A stretch of DNA of 43,218 nucleotides from Beroe ovata (Eukaryota; Ctenophora; Nuda; Beroida; Beroidae): NCBI GenBank assembly GCA_946803715.1, contig CAMPET010000039.1:106552-149769 (forward strand), written 5' to 3'. The notes under the pieces are model-generated. The model saw only the letters and a list, made by a program, of their open reading frames with translations. It ran no database searches and was not told the origin of the DNA. Every line of letters begins with the position of its first letter. The stretch's first letter is position 1. Made by a program: the position numbers and the translations under genes. Below, piece by piece: positions 1 to 15,300 of the stretch.

Positions 1-685
1 AACAGTACAAAAACGCGAAAATCAATGGGACACACAAATAGGCCAAAATCAGTTCTGCACGTGACATACTGAAAAATAGTGTTTCTGGCCTATTTTTTGA
101 CGTAGAATTCGAATCTGAAAGAATTAGAGAGCTAGCTGATTGGGAAATTGGGGAAAATTCTCATTTCTTCTCAGACATAAAGTTATGAGTCACATGATAT
201 ATAGCTCCTCGGGGAAGCAAGATAGGGCCGAAATTCGATCGGGAATCGATTCAGCGTCCAAAAATACATGGGAATTCATGGTCTCTGCTTGCATGTGCGA
301 CAAAAAAATTTCTTCGAATTTCTGATCGGAGTATCGATAAAAAATGAAGTGAGTGACTCCACACTTTTTACTTCATTTTCGAAGGTTTCTAATGAAGTCT
401 TTACCGGCACTTACAAAACTAATTTTCCACCAAATCATCTCTCCTACTCTCACACTACAGATAACAATCCTCGTTACGATCTTGTATAGTTCATAACGCC
501 GTGAAAACACGTCCAAATGACGATTTATCTCCCCTGGGAAGCAAACAGTAGGTACCTACGAAAATGCTCAAGTTCTCATTTTCTCCCAACATCACTCACG
601 TATCTTACCGCCCCAACTTACCCCTTTATATGTCCTTATATTCCCCCCTTGGCCCCATGCATTTCAAGTTCCTCACCTCTCCCAG
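1..685. other. Presumed meckelin intron / upstream sequence
   Basis: I see no exon I can support here. The segment ends in a pyrimidine-rich tract (about 625-685, CCCAG at 681-685) that serves as acceptor for the first recognisable meckelin exon. The upstream meckelin exons, encoding the signal peptide, cysteine-rich ectodomain and first membrane segments, must lie to the left of the window or be too diverged for me to recognise. Confidence 0.5.
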
Positions 686-4007
<3,322 letters not shown>

Positions 4008-4187
4008 TAGTTTGTCAAATTGTACCCATTATCTTTTACTATTTGACTATGGACTTCTTTGTATATATCTTACCGCTGTACATATGTTAGGTTTCAGAAA
4101 TTCTTGCCCTTAAAAGGCGATGGACCTAAATACTTGTTCTCTTCGGTGGCTTTTATTTTGGTCCAGGCCATGATAGCTTCGCAGCAG

Positions 4188-4193
4188 AATAAA
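4188..4193 (+). terminator. Candidate poly(A) signal for meckelin
   Basis: The canonical AATAAA hexamer lies about 180 bases after the meckelin stop codon on the coding strand. No closer canonical copy was seen. The call rests on position and consensus only. Confidence 0.5.
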
Positions 4194-5037
4194 ATATTGT
4201 ACTTTGTGTATTATTCAATCTTTATTTATGACAGAATTCAATTACATTTGATGGAGTTATTGTTCGATATTTAAGTTTGAAATTCAATTGTAGAATCCTG
4301 TAAATTGTCATTGTCATTCACTTCATCAGTCTCACAACGCATAGGAAATAGCATGAAGAATGCACCCAATTACCGGATACCGTCGTCTTCGCTGTATGGC
4401 TGATTGGAAAGACTGTCAAGACGAGAGGCAGGAGACATGAGATAGCTGACAGGAATGATGTGACAGGTCACGTCACTCCTTTCGACAGGAGATGGGGAAT
4501 TTTCGGGCACAATTTTTAGATGACGGTGAGTTAAATCGTGATTATTCAAAGTAGACACTTATGTTCTAAGACATTTTTTTCTCGATGCTTGGCAGCAGTG
4601 TGACCGTCACACGTTATCGCGTGACTGACGGGTGACCCGTGAAGGATAAATTAATTGCAGTTCCAAGGTGTCTGATCTGATTGATTTCCACTTCATATTT
4701 TCATCAGCAAACACCTTGAGCATTGAGCAATTCAGATAAAATGGACATTGGACACCTCTTGAGTAACTACAGTGAATTGTCACGAACCTATTCACCTCTT
4801 GTAGGTAAACTCTTTAAATTTATATTTACACGCCATGCAATGTAGAGGCCCATAATATTGAAGGCTTACCCGCTTACAATAGACAAAAATCGGATACCAA
4901 CAAGCCATGGGTAGTGCAGAACCCATTTTGTCTGTCACAGTGCACACTGCACACCTTGCCGAACTGGTTACATGTCCGCATAGGATAATCCGTTTCGCTA
5001 CAGTTCACAAACACGCAACACACACAGACACACATAC

Positions 5038-5071
<34 letters not shown>

Positions 5072-6291
5072 NACACACAGACACGCACGCACACACACAA
5101 AACGCACGCACGCACGCACGGTCGTCATGTCGAGCGAAACCCCCACCTCGATTCTATAACAATCAATAAATGAAGCGATGATCTACTGCACATCACTCTC
5201 ATTACATCAACACCGGACCCCCCATCACGATCTCGGAGTAGTGATCCACACTCGGGTGATGATGTTATCTCGTTATGTTAGGGTGGCTCTCTCTTTCAGA
5301 CTGAAGTTAGTGTCCGGGATTTTAGCGTGAACCGGATATGTTTTCCGGGCAATTCTTTTCAGTAGATCGGACATTTTTTATTGTTTTTTTTTCGTACGTC
5401 AGATGTTTTGAGGTGATTGTCTTGATCATTCCAAGCTGTCAAGAGCGGTCTATTTATTACCGATTTGTTTCCATATATGTCACATAATGTGTGCGATTCA
5501 TGCAACAAAATATGAAAATATGTCACATATTTCGGGAGAAAAACATCGCTGGTGGGAATGTTTTGTGACATATATCATGATCACGGTCATGATCACATGA
5601 TTTGTGATGACTTCTGTCGATCATGACTGTCATGACCCCATAATTTCATGTCACATAAAGAGTTGTTGATCAAAATATACGAGTTTTGTCTCATGCAAGC
5701 AGTTATAACTTGATGATTTCCTGTGAAAAGTACCTCTTCAATCTCCTATTTTCTCGGAAACTTAAAGGGTCTCGCTGTGTCTCGTGACCACACCACTCTC
5801 AGATTGAGGGGAAAGAGTGGAATAGTGCGGTTAAGTCACGGGGTTCAATGATCGTACCTCTTGCACCGTGAGCAATTCTGGGAAACAGCCTGTCATATAT
5901 ATATTATAGTCATCAAACAACGTGGGCTTGTCATAAATATATGTGTGTCATGTTTTGACGTTTGTCTAAAGTTGCATTATTTTACTAATCCCTGCTGCAT
6001 TTATGATGCTATCAAGTGGTTATACTAAGCCTAGCTGCATCCTCTCCAATTCGGTTGGTCAAATGTTCGATCGATAAATCACTCTCCCGATCCCTCCCAA
6101 TCATAAACACTCCCAAATCATTGAATACGTGGCCATATTGCTATCAGACACTCTCCCCAAAAGTCGATACTAACTGTCATAAATCGTATGAAAACCATCA
6201 GATATCAATACTCAATCACTCACTCTAACACCTTGTTTTCCTTCACTCAACTCATTTCCTCATCCCCTCTCACCCTACGTCCCTCTCGTAG
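4194..6291. other. Intergenic region between meckelin and RCC1-repeat gene
   Basis: No coding exon was recognised. The region holds a CA microsatellite (about 5019-5110) and a cluster of CATGATCA-type inverted words (about 5570-5640). Its last 45 bases are pyrimidine-rich and end in TAG at 6289-6291, so a non-coding first exon of the RCC1 gene may lie somewhere upstream. The promoter could not be placed. Confidence 0.5.
5019..5110. repeat. (CA)n microsatellite with ambiguous base
   Basis: A CA-rich run with interspersed CG steps and an N at 5072. Open frames through it on either strand are low-complexity artefacts. Confidence 0.9.
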
Positions 6292-8605
6292 ATGAAGCCG
6301 GGTGAGTTGTGGGTGTGGGGGCAGGGAGGAAGCGGACAACTCGGCACCAAATCCAACAAAATTGAGGACTTGCCGACTCCCGCCAAAACACAACTTAACT
6401 TTATCGGTATTGCTGCTGGGAGAAACTACTCGCTGTGCATCAGCGATGATTTGAGGTGAGTCATTCTTCAATCTCTTCTTTGTCGTCCGGTCGCAGACAA
6501 ATACGATAGCATTTCGTGACTAACTCAATCCTCCTTTCACTCTCAGAGTGTATAGAACTGGGGTGCTGTGTAATCAACAGAACGAAATAACCAAGGAGTT
6601 ATCAAGGATGGAAGCGCTCACCAACATCAAGGAAATAGGTATGATATCTTATCTTATCTCATAAAACTGCTTCATCCCTTGGTCCAGAAACCCTTCTTCA
6701 CTCAACTGTCATCCTTTGGTCTCCCTCACTTTACCGCGAATTTCATAGCACCCACTCATTCCCCTACTGATCCCAGATCTCACATTCTCATCTTCTGGTC
6801 CTCAGCGGTGGGTCACTCTCACGCGGCAGCTGTCAACGGTAACGGTGAGGTCTTCCTCTGGGGTAACAACAAAGAAGCCCAAGTTTGTCCCAAGAAAATC
6901 GCGCTACTGCCAAAACCCACTAAAGTGACGGGACTCAATAGTGTTTCTGTAAAACAGGTAGCTGGCAAGAACGAGAAACTACTGAGTGCTGGACACACTG
7001 CCACAGAGTGGATAAATAAACTTTGACTGAAGAAAATCTTCCGTTTTCTCTCGCACAAAATATTTCCTTGTATTTGACTTCCCCTCTCTCTGCTCAGGTC
7101 TCGTGTGGTGAAGGGTTCACGGTATCGCGGACAATTGACGGTCGTCTCTACTCATGGGGCCGGGGCAAGTGCGGGGTACTGGGCCACGGGGATGAAGTGG
7201 ATAGGAATATCCCGACACTCATCACGAGTCTGCCCTTCACCGATATCGTCCATATCGACTCGGGACATTCTTACTCTGTGGCGGTGAGTCAGTGTGGTGT
7301 TCGGAATGTGTGTTATTCGGAGTGAGCTCGGAGTGTTGGGGTAGGGCTGTTGTAGACAGTACTGGTTCTGAGTTGTATGAATAGCTCAGTGGATTGTGAT
7401 GGGGTATGGATTGAACAGGATTTGTTTGGAATCAAGCGAAACATCATTTCGTTTAAAACGAATGAAACCACCTATCGCGCAGTCTTCATAAGGTTTGCAA
7501 CCCTTACTCTATAGGTGTCACTGGAAGGAGAGCTGTACACATTCGGGAAGAACGCTGATGGACAACAAGGACATGGACACAAGAATAACGTCCTTACCCC
7601 CACCCCAGTGGACAGTTTGGGGTCACAGCATGTCACTCGTGCTAGTTGTAGTAGAGGGGAGAAAGGTGGGTGGTATGGTGCCGGATTTGTTCATTGTGCA
7701 AACCTCATTTCAGTCTGGTAGGATGAGACATCACTTTTGGAAATTTCGAAACAAATATTCTGTCATTCTAGACGATGAAGTTAGATTGATGTTTATTTCC
7801 ATTGAATATCTTCCGTCGAATAACACTCTCCTGCAGGGTGTTTCACGGCAATGCTAGTGTCAAGTGGTCACGTGTTCACCGTGGGAAATGGTACTCTAGG
7901 TCGCCTTGGAACCGGGGACTCTAAGAACCTCATGACACNTATATCCCTTCTTTACCGCCGGAGGAAGCAATATCAATTTCCAGCATTGCGGCAATATGCG
8001 TCATTTTTGACTGCTTGCGTGTTTGGCTTGCTCAATTTACCGTCGCTCTTGAGAGTTCGCATTGTTTCGCTGCAAGTTGCAGTGTTTTTATAATGGTGCC
8101 GTTGGGTGGGGATATTATACAATAGTTCCTACTGTAGAGTTCAATAGTAGAACAGCTGATATGCTGGGGACTCTACACAGCGGAGTTTGCAATGGGGTTT
8201 ATATGAAAACTGAGTATATCTTCTGTGTGTGTGTGTGTGTGTTTATATGTGTGTGGTGTGTGTGTCAAGAGCGACACTCCTGACTTGATTCCTTCCCTTT
8301 ATAAACCATGGACTTTTGTTGACTTTGAAACAATGGACTCTGAGCCATGGGCTTACAAGCTCTACTTGTTGCTCTACTCGTTTACTTGAGTCGTACTTCA
8401 GCTATAATTATAAAATTGATTAGCATTCACATAAACCCAATTTTGTATTATCGATTCGTCAGGTCTGTTGGAAGCTCGTCGTATAAGGAACTACGCTACA
8501 GAACGTCCCAAGAGGCTGGAAGCTCTCCCCAAGAACCGGTCAGTTGTCATGGTAACTAGTTCGGGTGACCACGTGCTTGCCCTGGTGGAGCAGGCCTCGG
8601 GTTAG
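6292..8605 (+). CDS. RCC1-repeat (beta-propeller) protein, 7 exons
   Basis: Exons: 6292-6455, 6547-6638, 6806-6957, 7098-7283, 7515-7665, 7837-7938, 8463-8605. Phases close exactly to give about 329 aa plus TAG. RCC1 blades have a small-aromatic-Gly/Phe-Gly core followed by GQ/GHG and an HS/HxxAL turn. Visible examples are ELWVWGQGGSGQLG, VFLWGNNKEAQ, LYSWGRGKCGVLGHGD, LYTFGKNADGQQGHG and VFTVGNGTLGRLGTGD. The end, SGDHVLALVEQ, is a typical blade terminus. About six blades are present, one fewer than the canonical seven, and the second is degenerate. The ATG at 6292 immediately follows an acceptor-like TAG, so a 5' UTR intron or a missing upstream exon is possible. RCC1 domains act as exchange factors or interaction scaffolds; the partner here is unknown. 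The donor of exon 6 contains the ambiguous base 7939. Confidence 0.85.
8222..8263. repeat. (GT)n microsatellite in RCC1-gene last intron
   Basis: A short GT-rich run lies between RCC1 exons 6 and 7. It has no coding role that I can see. Confidence 0.8.
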
Positions 8606-9395
8606 GACACGCGCGCGCGGCATTCGGCATCAGGTCTAACAAGGGAGCAAGATATTGACTTCTCTTCAGTCGACAGTCTTAGTAGACAGTTATTAATAAC
8701 TATATTAGGTTGTGGACTCAAGGAGTAGAACTATCTCCGGATATCCCCTAGCAGGGATCTGTCCCTACCCTCACGGGGACTTTATAGAGAACTTAACAAG
8801 GTCGGTGATCATAAAACTGCACGAGTACCTGAATATTGGGGAGTCTCCAAACCGTTCCGATATAGACTAGAATTTGCGTGTTCTAGAAGGATTCTTAGCA
8901 TGCTAACTCTGTGTCTCTCCTTGTCTCGTAGCACATTTCTCAATGTCTCTGTGTCTAGCGGTGTCTCGAAGCACATTTCTCAATGTCTCTGTGTCTAGCG
9001 GTGTCTTCATGTTGATGATCTGGTATGATATCTTTGCTAATTTGTTTGATTTTGTTCGTCCAAGTTGTGGTCTCTTCTTCTATCCCTCACTCCTTTCCTT
9101 GAATTCCTATCTGCACTCACAAATCGGTCCTTTTATGTGGTATCCTACCATATTTCCTCATTTCGCATAATAATCTAAGTGAAGCAGCGGTGTAAATTTT
9201 GTTAAAATCATTTTCAGTTGCAATCTGTATCACAAAACATGCTATAAATAAAATCACCGCCTCGCACGATCAATGTTTTGCTCGGATTTTGACTTTTCCT
9301 AGAGATTTGACCTATATCAGATCCCATGAGTATAAATATACAGGATCAAGCAACCCTTCCGTCAACCTCAATTCTCAAAGATTCTAAGAATGTCT
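8606..9395. other. Convergent intergenic region between RCC1 gene and collagen unit A
   Basis: The two genes meet tail to tail here. The region should hold both 3' UTRs. It contains a 40-bp tandem duplication (8931-9010) and, on the plus strand, AATAAA at 9247-9252. I saw no canonical AATAAA on the minus strand for the collagen unit; only weak variants such as TATAAA (near 8773) are present. Confidence 0.55.
8931..9010. repeat. 40-bp tandem duplication
   Basis: Two head-to-tail copies of a 40-base unit starting GCACATTTCTCAATGTCTCT (8931-8970 and 8971-9010), nearly identical until the last few bases of the second copy. This implies a recent local duplication. Confidence 0.9.
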
Positions 9396-12300
9396 CTATT
9401 TCCTCCTATTTGCGTTTCTACTCGCTTTCTTCGTGCACACTGCACACCGGCTCACCCTGGCCGCCCTTTCATCACGCCCTGTGTCTCCGCCAGATGGCGT
9501 GTTATAGAAATCGCCCGTGTCGGTGTGCCCGGGCGTCGGGTGGTCAGAGGAAGAGGACTGGAGCCAGTAGTCGGAATAGGGTGTGTTGTAGGTGCAGTAG
9601 CCTCGACCTGGTGTGTTGGCTTGGTTATAATCTGTTGTCATGGTTACAGTGTGTTGTTGTGGTTACAACGATACCAGTCCCGCCCGTAATTCCCCCACTC
9701 ACTGAGACACTCTAGGAAGGAGGGAGTCTGTAGTTTGGGGGAGCAAGATCCGGGGGAGTTGGTGGGAATTCCCTGTCCTGCTTTTCCGGTGTGCTCAGGT
9801 GCCACCATCGACAGTTCGTCCAACACTGACATCAGATAGCTGTACCTGGGGTAAGAGTGTAGGTCCTGAGCATTCTGCTTCCAAATATAGTTTGAAAAAC
9901 GAATTCGACCCATATTTCAAGCTTCAACCACATATCACTGAAATTTGCGATGAATTCCAGTGAAAAGCACCCTCCCTTCACTTCCCTCCCCGTCTCTTAC
10001 CCCGTCCAGAGAGGTTCGAACCCGTGCGGGCACTGCGGGATATCCTCCGTAAAGGAGTGAACTGTCTGTACCGCACTGGATCCCATACACACGTTACACC
10101 TGCTCACGTGGGACTCCACCTCATCGGGATCCGTCATGCGGTGCGGGTGTTGCAGCGGGCTGTAACATGTGAGAGAGGGAGTGTAACGGAGGGAATGTTA
10201 CATTGGGGTGGGTGTTGCAGTGGGCTGTAACGTGGGAGAGGGAGTGTAACGGGGGAATGTAACATTGGGGTGTTGCAGTGGGCTGTAACATAGGAGAGGG
10301 AGCGTAACATAGGACAGGGAGTGTAACGGGGGAGGGGGGAGTTCATACAGGTCGAGTGTTGCAGTGGGCTGTAACATAGGAGAGGGAGTGTAACGGAGGG
10401 GTGTAACTGGGGGGATATAAGGATGTAACTGTAACATAGAAGGGGGTGTAACTGTAACACGATATTCCAATGGGAGGAAATTATACACGTGATAACCCAC
10501 GTCTGTTGAGCGGCCATCCACACGCTCTTCTCTGTTCTGAAGTTTGTGCCACAGTTCTGATCCCTGAAATCATTGTCAGTCAAACATCTTGTTCAAGTTT
10601 CACGCAGTTCCACTCTAGGAAGAAATCTAGGGACTTGACAAGATAATTCTCGATACCCTCTCTGCCCACTGGGCACTGCAGGCACGGTACTATCCTTGCC
10701 GAACATTTCCCCTCGAACGGTGCGACAGGGAATTACTTACTTGCCACATGTGAGGAAGGGAGATGGAAGNATAGGACAGGGAGTGTAACGGGGGAGGGGG
10801 AGTTGTTACAGGTCGAGTGTTGCAGTGGGCTGTAACATAGGAGAGGGAGTGTAACGGAGGGGTGTAACGGGGGGATATAAGGATGTAACTGTAACATAGA
10901 AGGGGGTGTAACTGTAACACGATATTTCAATGGGAGGAAATTATACACGTGATGACCCACGTCTGTTCAGCGGCCATCCACACGCTCTTCTCTGTTCTGA
11001 AGTTTGTACCACAGTTCTGATCCCTGAAATCATTGTCAGTCAAACATCTTTATCAAGTTTCACGCAGTTCCACTCTAGGAAGAAATCTAGGGACTTGACA
11101 AGATAATTTTCGATACCCTCACTGCCCACTGGGCACTGCAGGCACGGTATTTCCCTCGAACGGTGCGACAGGGGACTACTTACTTGCCACATGTGAGGAA
11201 GGGAGATGGAAGGAAGGTTTCCATACAACTGCCAGCTTTTCCCGGGTCTTGTAACATTGTAACTCCATTCTCGTATATCAGCATGAAACTGTACCTGCAA
11301 GGGGAGGGGTGGTCAGAATTATAGGTTTCACTTCCTGGCCTTTGGGAGATTATAGTATTGTATAGTTGAGGTAACTTCGTGCAAAAAGATAAACTTTCGG
11401 AATGAAATTGGGTTTGTGATTGATAGTGAAGTGTGTGGAAATGAAATTTCGCGTGATATCCTGTGAGATTAATGCGAGATTGCGTGATCACGGGGGGGCG
11501 TGTGTGATCACTCACCCCATCCACAATGAAGTCCAGTGTGGCGGACATCGCGGGATATCACTACTCTGACTATGAACCGTGAGGATATGGGTGTCGCACT
11601 GACACTTCCGCTCATCACTTGCTCTCCGTACATTGAACGGGGCACAAGTCTCATCACACGTTCCCACCTCGCCCTTCTCACCTCCCCTCCCACCTTCACC
11701 TTCATCACCATCGACACCTGCATCACCGTATTCACCGGTGTCACCCACGTCCCCATCGTCACCTCGCACACCTGACATCCCTTTCCGTCCCATGATACCG
11801 GGGATGCCTATCTCTCCTGGCATACCCGGGATCCCGAGCAGTCCATGTAGTCCCTGAGCACCCGGGATTCCTTGTGATCCGTCCTTGCCATCGTCACCAG
11901 GGACTCCGGGGATACCAGCGTCACCCATAGCACCTGGAGCACCTTTAGATCCGCCGTATCCCGCGTTTCCAGGTTGTCCCTTAGGCACGACCAGATCGTT
12001 TTCTGTGATAGTCCTGAGGACCAAATCGATGAATTCCATATGCTTGGTCTCGGGCAATAGTCCTTCTGCGGGATTGTAAAACTCTTTGATCGGGAATGGT
12101 TCTCCTTTCCTCCCCTGCTCTCCACCATCTCCAGTTGTACCTTTCATTCCATCTACCCCATATTCCCCTTTCCTCCCCTCATCTCCTCTTTCTCCACCCA
12201 ATCCAATGATCCCTCCCTCTCCCTTCTCTCCTCCCTCACCCATTTGACCGGTGTTGCCCTGTGGTCCCCTGTCACCCGGCGATCCAGTACTCCCCATATA

Positions 12301-15300
12301 CCCCTTCTCTCCACTCACTCCCTGCCTCCCCATTGGCCCATCATCCCCAGGACTTCCCTTTTCTCCAACTCTCCCATCCTCGCCTGGTATACCACGTGGT
12401 CCCCTCACTGTGGCCCCGGTCATACCTCTCACACCCTTGACACCAGTAATTCCCTTTTCTCCGGTGTCACCAACCTCCCCAGGTGCACCATCCTTACCAC
12501 TCTCACCTTTGACACCTTTGATCCCGGGACCTCCATGGAATCCTGGTTCACCTTGCTCGCCAGGTTGTCCTTGATCCCCAATTATTCCAGGTTTACCCTT
12601 TGCTCCGACATATCCCCGTCGACCACGACGACCCTTGTCTCCTTTTGGGCCAAGCTCTAAGTTGGGATTATATACCCAGTTTTTGTGTGGCTCTCCTTTC
12701 ATACCCTTTAGGCCCCTGGAGCCGGGGTAGCCCTTGCCCCCTTCCTGACCCACTGGACCCACATCTCCATCTGGTCCAGGTATCCCAGCATCACCCAGTT
12801 TACCTTTCAAACCCTGGAAACCATCACAACCAGCGAATCCAGCGTAACCAGGTGCTCCTGTTTTTCCTGGTGTTCCATTCTCGCCCCTTAACCCCGTCTC
12901 TCCCACCGTTCCCTTGGGTCCAGGAGTACCCTTCTCCCCAACATCTCCATCGAGACCAGGGATGCCAGCATTACCCTCCTCTCCCCCCTCTCCCCTACTG
13001 CCTCTCTCTCCATTCTCGCCATCCTCTCCGGCAAGACCAGTAAAACCAGCATCACCTTTACTTCCCTCATAGCCCTTGCGACCTGGCGGTCCTTCAACCA
13101 GTTTTCCCTGCTCTCCCACTAGTCCTTTGACACCCTGTGCCCCTTTGACACCTTTATCACCGGTGTCTCCAGCGGTGCCAGTGACACCTTCGATACCGTC
13201 TATACCCCGATCTCCTGTCAATCCCCTCCCTCCTCCATCTCCTGGATCACCCTTTGCTCCAACTCGTCCAACATCTCCTTGGAATCCAACTGCACCAACA
13301 TCTCCAATCATCCCCTTTGGTCCTGTCCGACCCAATGACCCTTTTACCCCAGTTTCACCAGCTAATCCCTCTCGTCCAATGACACCTTTTTGTCCCTTTT
13401 GTCCTTTATCTCCGGGCGGACCAAGCAAACCCACGTCTCCAACATCACCAGGTGGTCCAATAAGTCCTGTGTCCCCTACAGGACCGGTTTTACCATGGTC
13501 ACCGTCATAGCCTCTCTTCCCAAAATAGCCCTTGACACCAGGAACACCTCTTACCCCCTGCTCTCCAGGTTCTCCTTTGTGGGTCTTCTGCCCCCTCCCT
13601 ATGTCTCCCTTCGGACCCCGTCTCCCGAGATATCCGGGTATTCCTGTGAACCCCTTCCGTCCTTTCTTACCCTGATCACCTGGGAAATTCGGGGCCACTT
13701 CTCCCTTCTCGCCCTTTCTTCCTTTAATTCCCTTGATAAGAGAATTTAGGTCGATGTCATCAGGATTACCCTGTAGTCCGGGCAGCCCGCGAGCCCCCCT
13801 GGCACCTGTAGCCCCCTTCCTACCTGGTTTCCCCTCCGCCCCTCTATCTCCAAATTCACCAGTTGCTCCAGGTCTACCAGGAATACCATTGAGGCCAGCT
13901 CGACCATTCATACCAGGAATACCACTCAATCCACGGTCACCTATCACCCCCTTCTGTCCTAGAGCTCCCTTAACCCCGACAACCCCTTTGTCCCCTGGCA
14001 AGCCTTTTTTAGCGTGGTTGCCAGGGGTACCAGGGAACCCGGGCAGTCCTGGTCTTCCTTCTTCTCCGTTGAACGCAACATCACCCTCTTCTCCTTTTCG
14101 TCCCTTCGGTCCAGTAATTCCTTTCTCCCCGAATATCCCGAGATCTCCCTTTTCGCCGGGCAGACCAGTAATACCTACTTCACCCACTTCACCTGGAGTT
14201 CCAACTGCACCAGTGCTCCCAGTCTGACCAACGAGACCATCCTCTCCTACTCCTCCCTTCTCCCCTTTTTCTCCATCCATCCCATTGAGTCCAGGGACCC
14301 CGTGTTTTCCAGGCAAACCGGGCAGGGCTGTTTTACCTCGATGTCCTTTTTCACCCTCAGCTCCAATAATGCCCTTATAACCCACTTCTCCCTGGTATCC
14401 TTTTGCTCCTTTCAACGCGTCTTTCCCTGGATCTCCTACTGCACCAGTGTTTCCCTTCTCACCTTTCATACCATCCGGCCCAGCTGCTCCCTCCTCTCCC
14501 TTCTCTCCATCCTCCCCGTAACCACCCTTCTCTCCTGGGGCACCAGGGGAACCACTCTGACCATGAGTTCCGTGTCTTCCTGCTTGACCAGGTCGACCAG
14601 GCTGTCCGCTAATACCATGTATCCCGTTCACACCCCGGTTACCTCTCCGTCCGGCAAATCCTTTGTCCCCGACCTCACCGGGGAGTCCAACATGGCCTGG
14701 TAACCCTTGCACACCCTTCTCACCCTTATATCCCTCCTCCCCCTTTGCACCAGTCTTGCCATGAGTACCATGTCTACCATTCACACCATGCGACCCAGTG
14801 GTGCCTGATCTGCCGTGAGCACCATGTGGACCTGGTATACCAGGCTGCCCTCTGGAACCATCAAAACCAGGGATACCAGGGAGGGCACCAACACCAGTCC
14901 GACCCCTCGGTCCAACTTCCCCTCTGTCTCCCTGCTCCCCTTTCAGTCCAGACAGCCCACCCACCCCCTTCTTTCCTTTGTAGCCAGGTTTCCCCCGATG
15001 TCCATACACTCCAAGCTCTCCCTTCTGCGCCGCCAGAGTTCGACCTTTCAAACCTCGATCTCCAACAGCACCTTGGTATCCTTGAAATCCTTTATCTCCC
15101 TTCTCTCCCTGGGGGCCAACTGTCTGGTTTCCCTTGTTTCCCTTTAGACCAGTGTCCCCCTTCTCACCTTGCCACCCAACCACACCTCTTTTTCCCTGGG
15201 GACCGCGTCGACCATGGTACCCCTTGTTTCCGACCCGGCCTTTTTCTCCTTGTACCCCAAACTCCCCAATCTCTCCCACAACACCCTTGTCCCCACTGTC

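Larger units (their letters stand above)
9396..11294 (-). other. Shared (constant) NC1 exon block
   Basis: Five small exons (11294-11184, 11023-10961, 10159-10001, 9845-9703, 9607-9396) encode nearly all of the collagen IV NC1 trimerisation domain. The first begins in the phase (two bases already supplied) that fits both upstream giant exons: A ends TGG-ATG-GG and B ends TGG-GTC-GG, each immediately followed by a GT donor. The block lies downstream of both A and B, and no other NC1 exons lie between B and A. It is therefore the only nearby NC1 source for B. Splicing from B is inferred, not observed. Confidence 0.7.

Noticed and set aside
4059-4274. Plus-strand open frame of 71 aa after the meckelin stop.
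   Set aside because: It lies in the probable meckelin 3' UTR across the AATAAA signal and has no recognisable motif.
9644-9913. Single minus-strand frame reading through FLECLSEWGNYGRDW.
   Set aside because: A strong donor GTGAGT interrupts it after ECL-S; splicing to 9607 restores the canonical ECxxRGxC pattern of NC1, so the read-through tail is intronic.
10024-10230. Plus-strand open frame of about 68 aa that looks protein-like.
   Set aside because: It is the complement of the NC1 exon 10159-10001, which carries clear collagen IV motifs on the minus strand.
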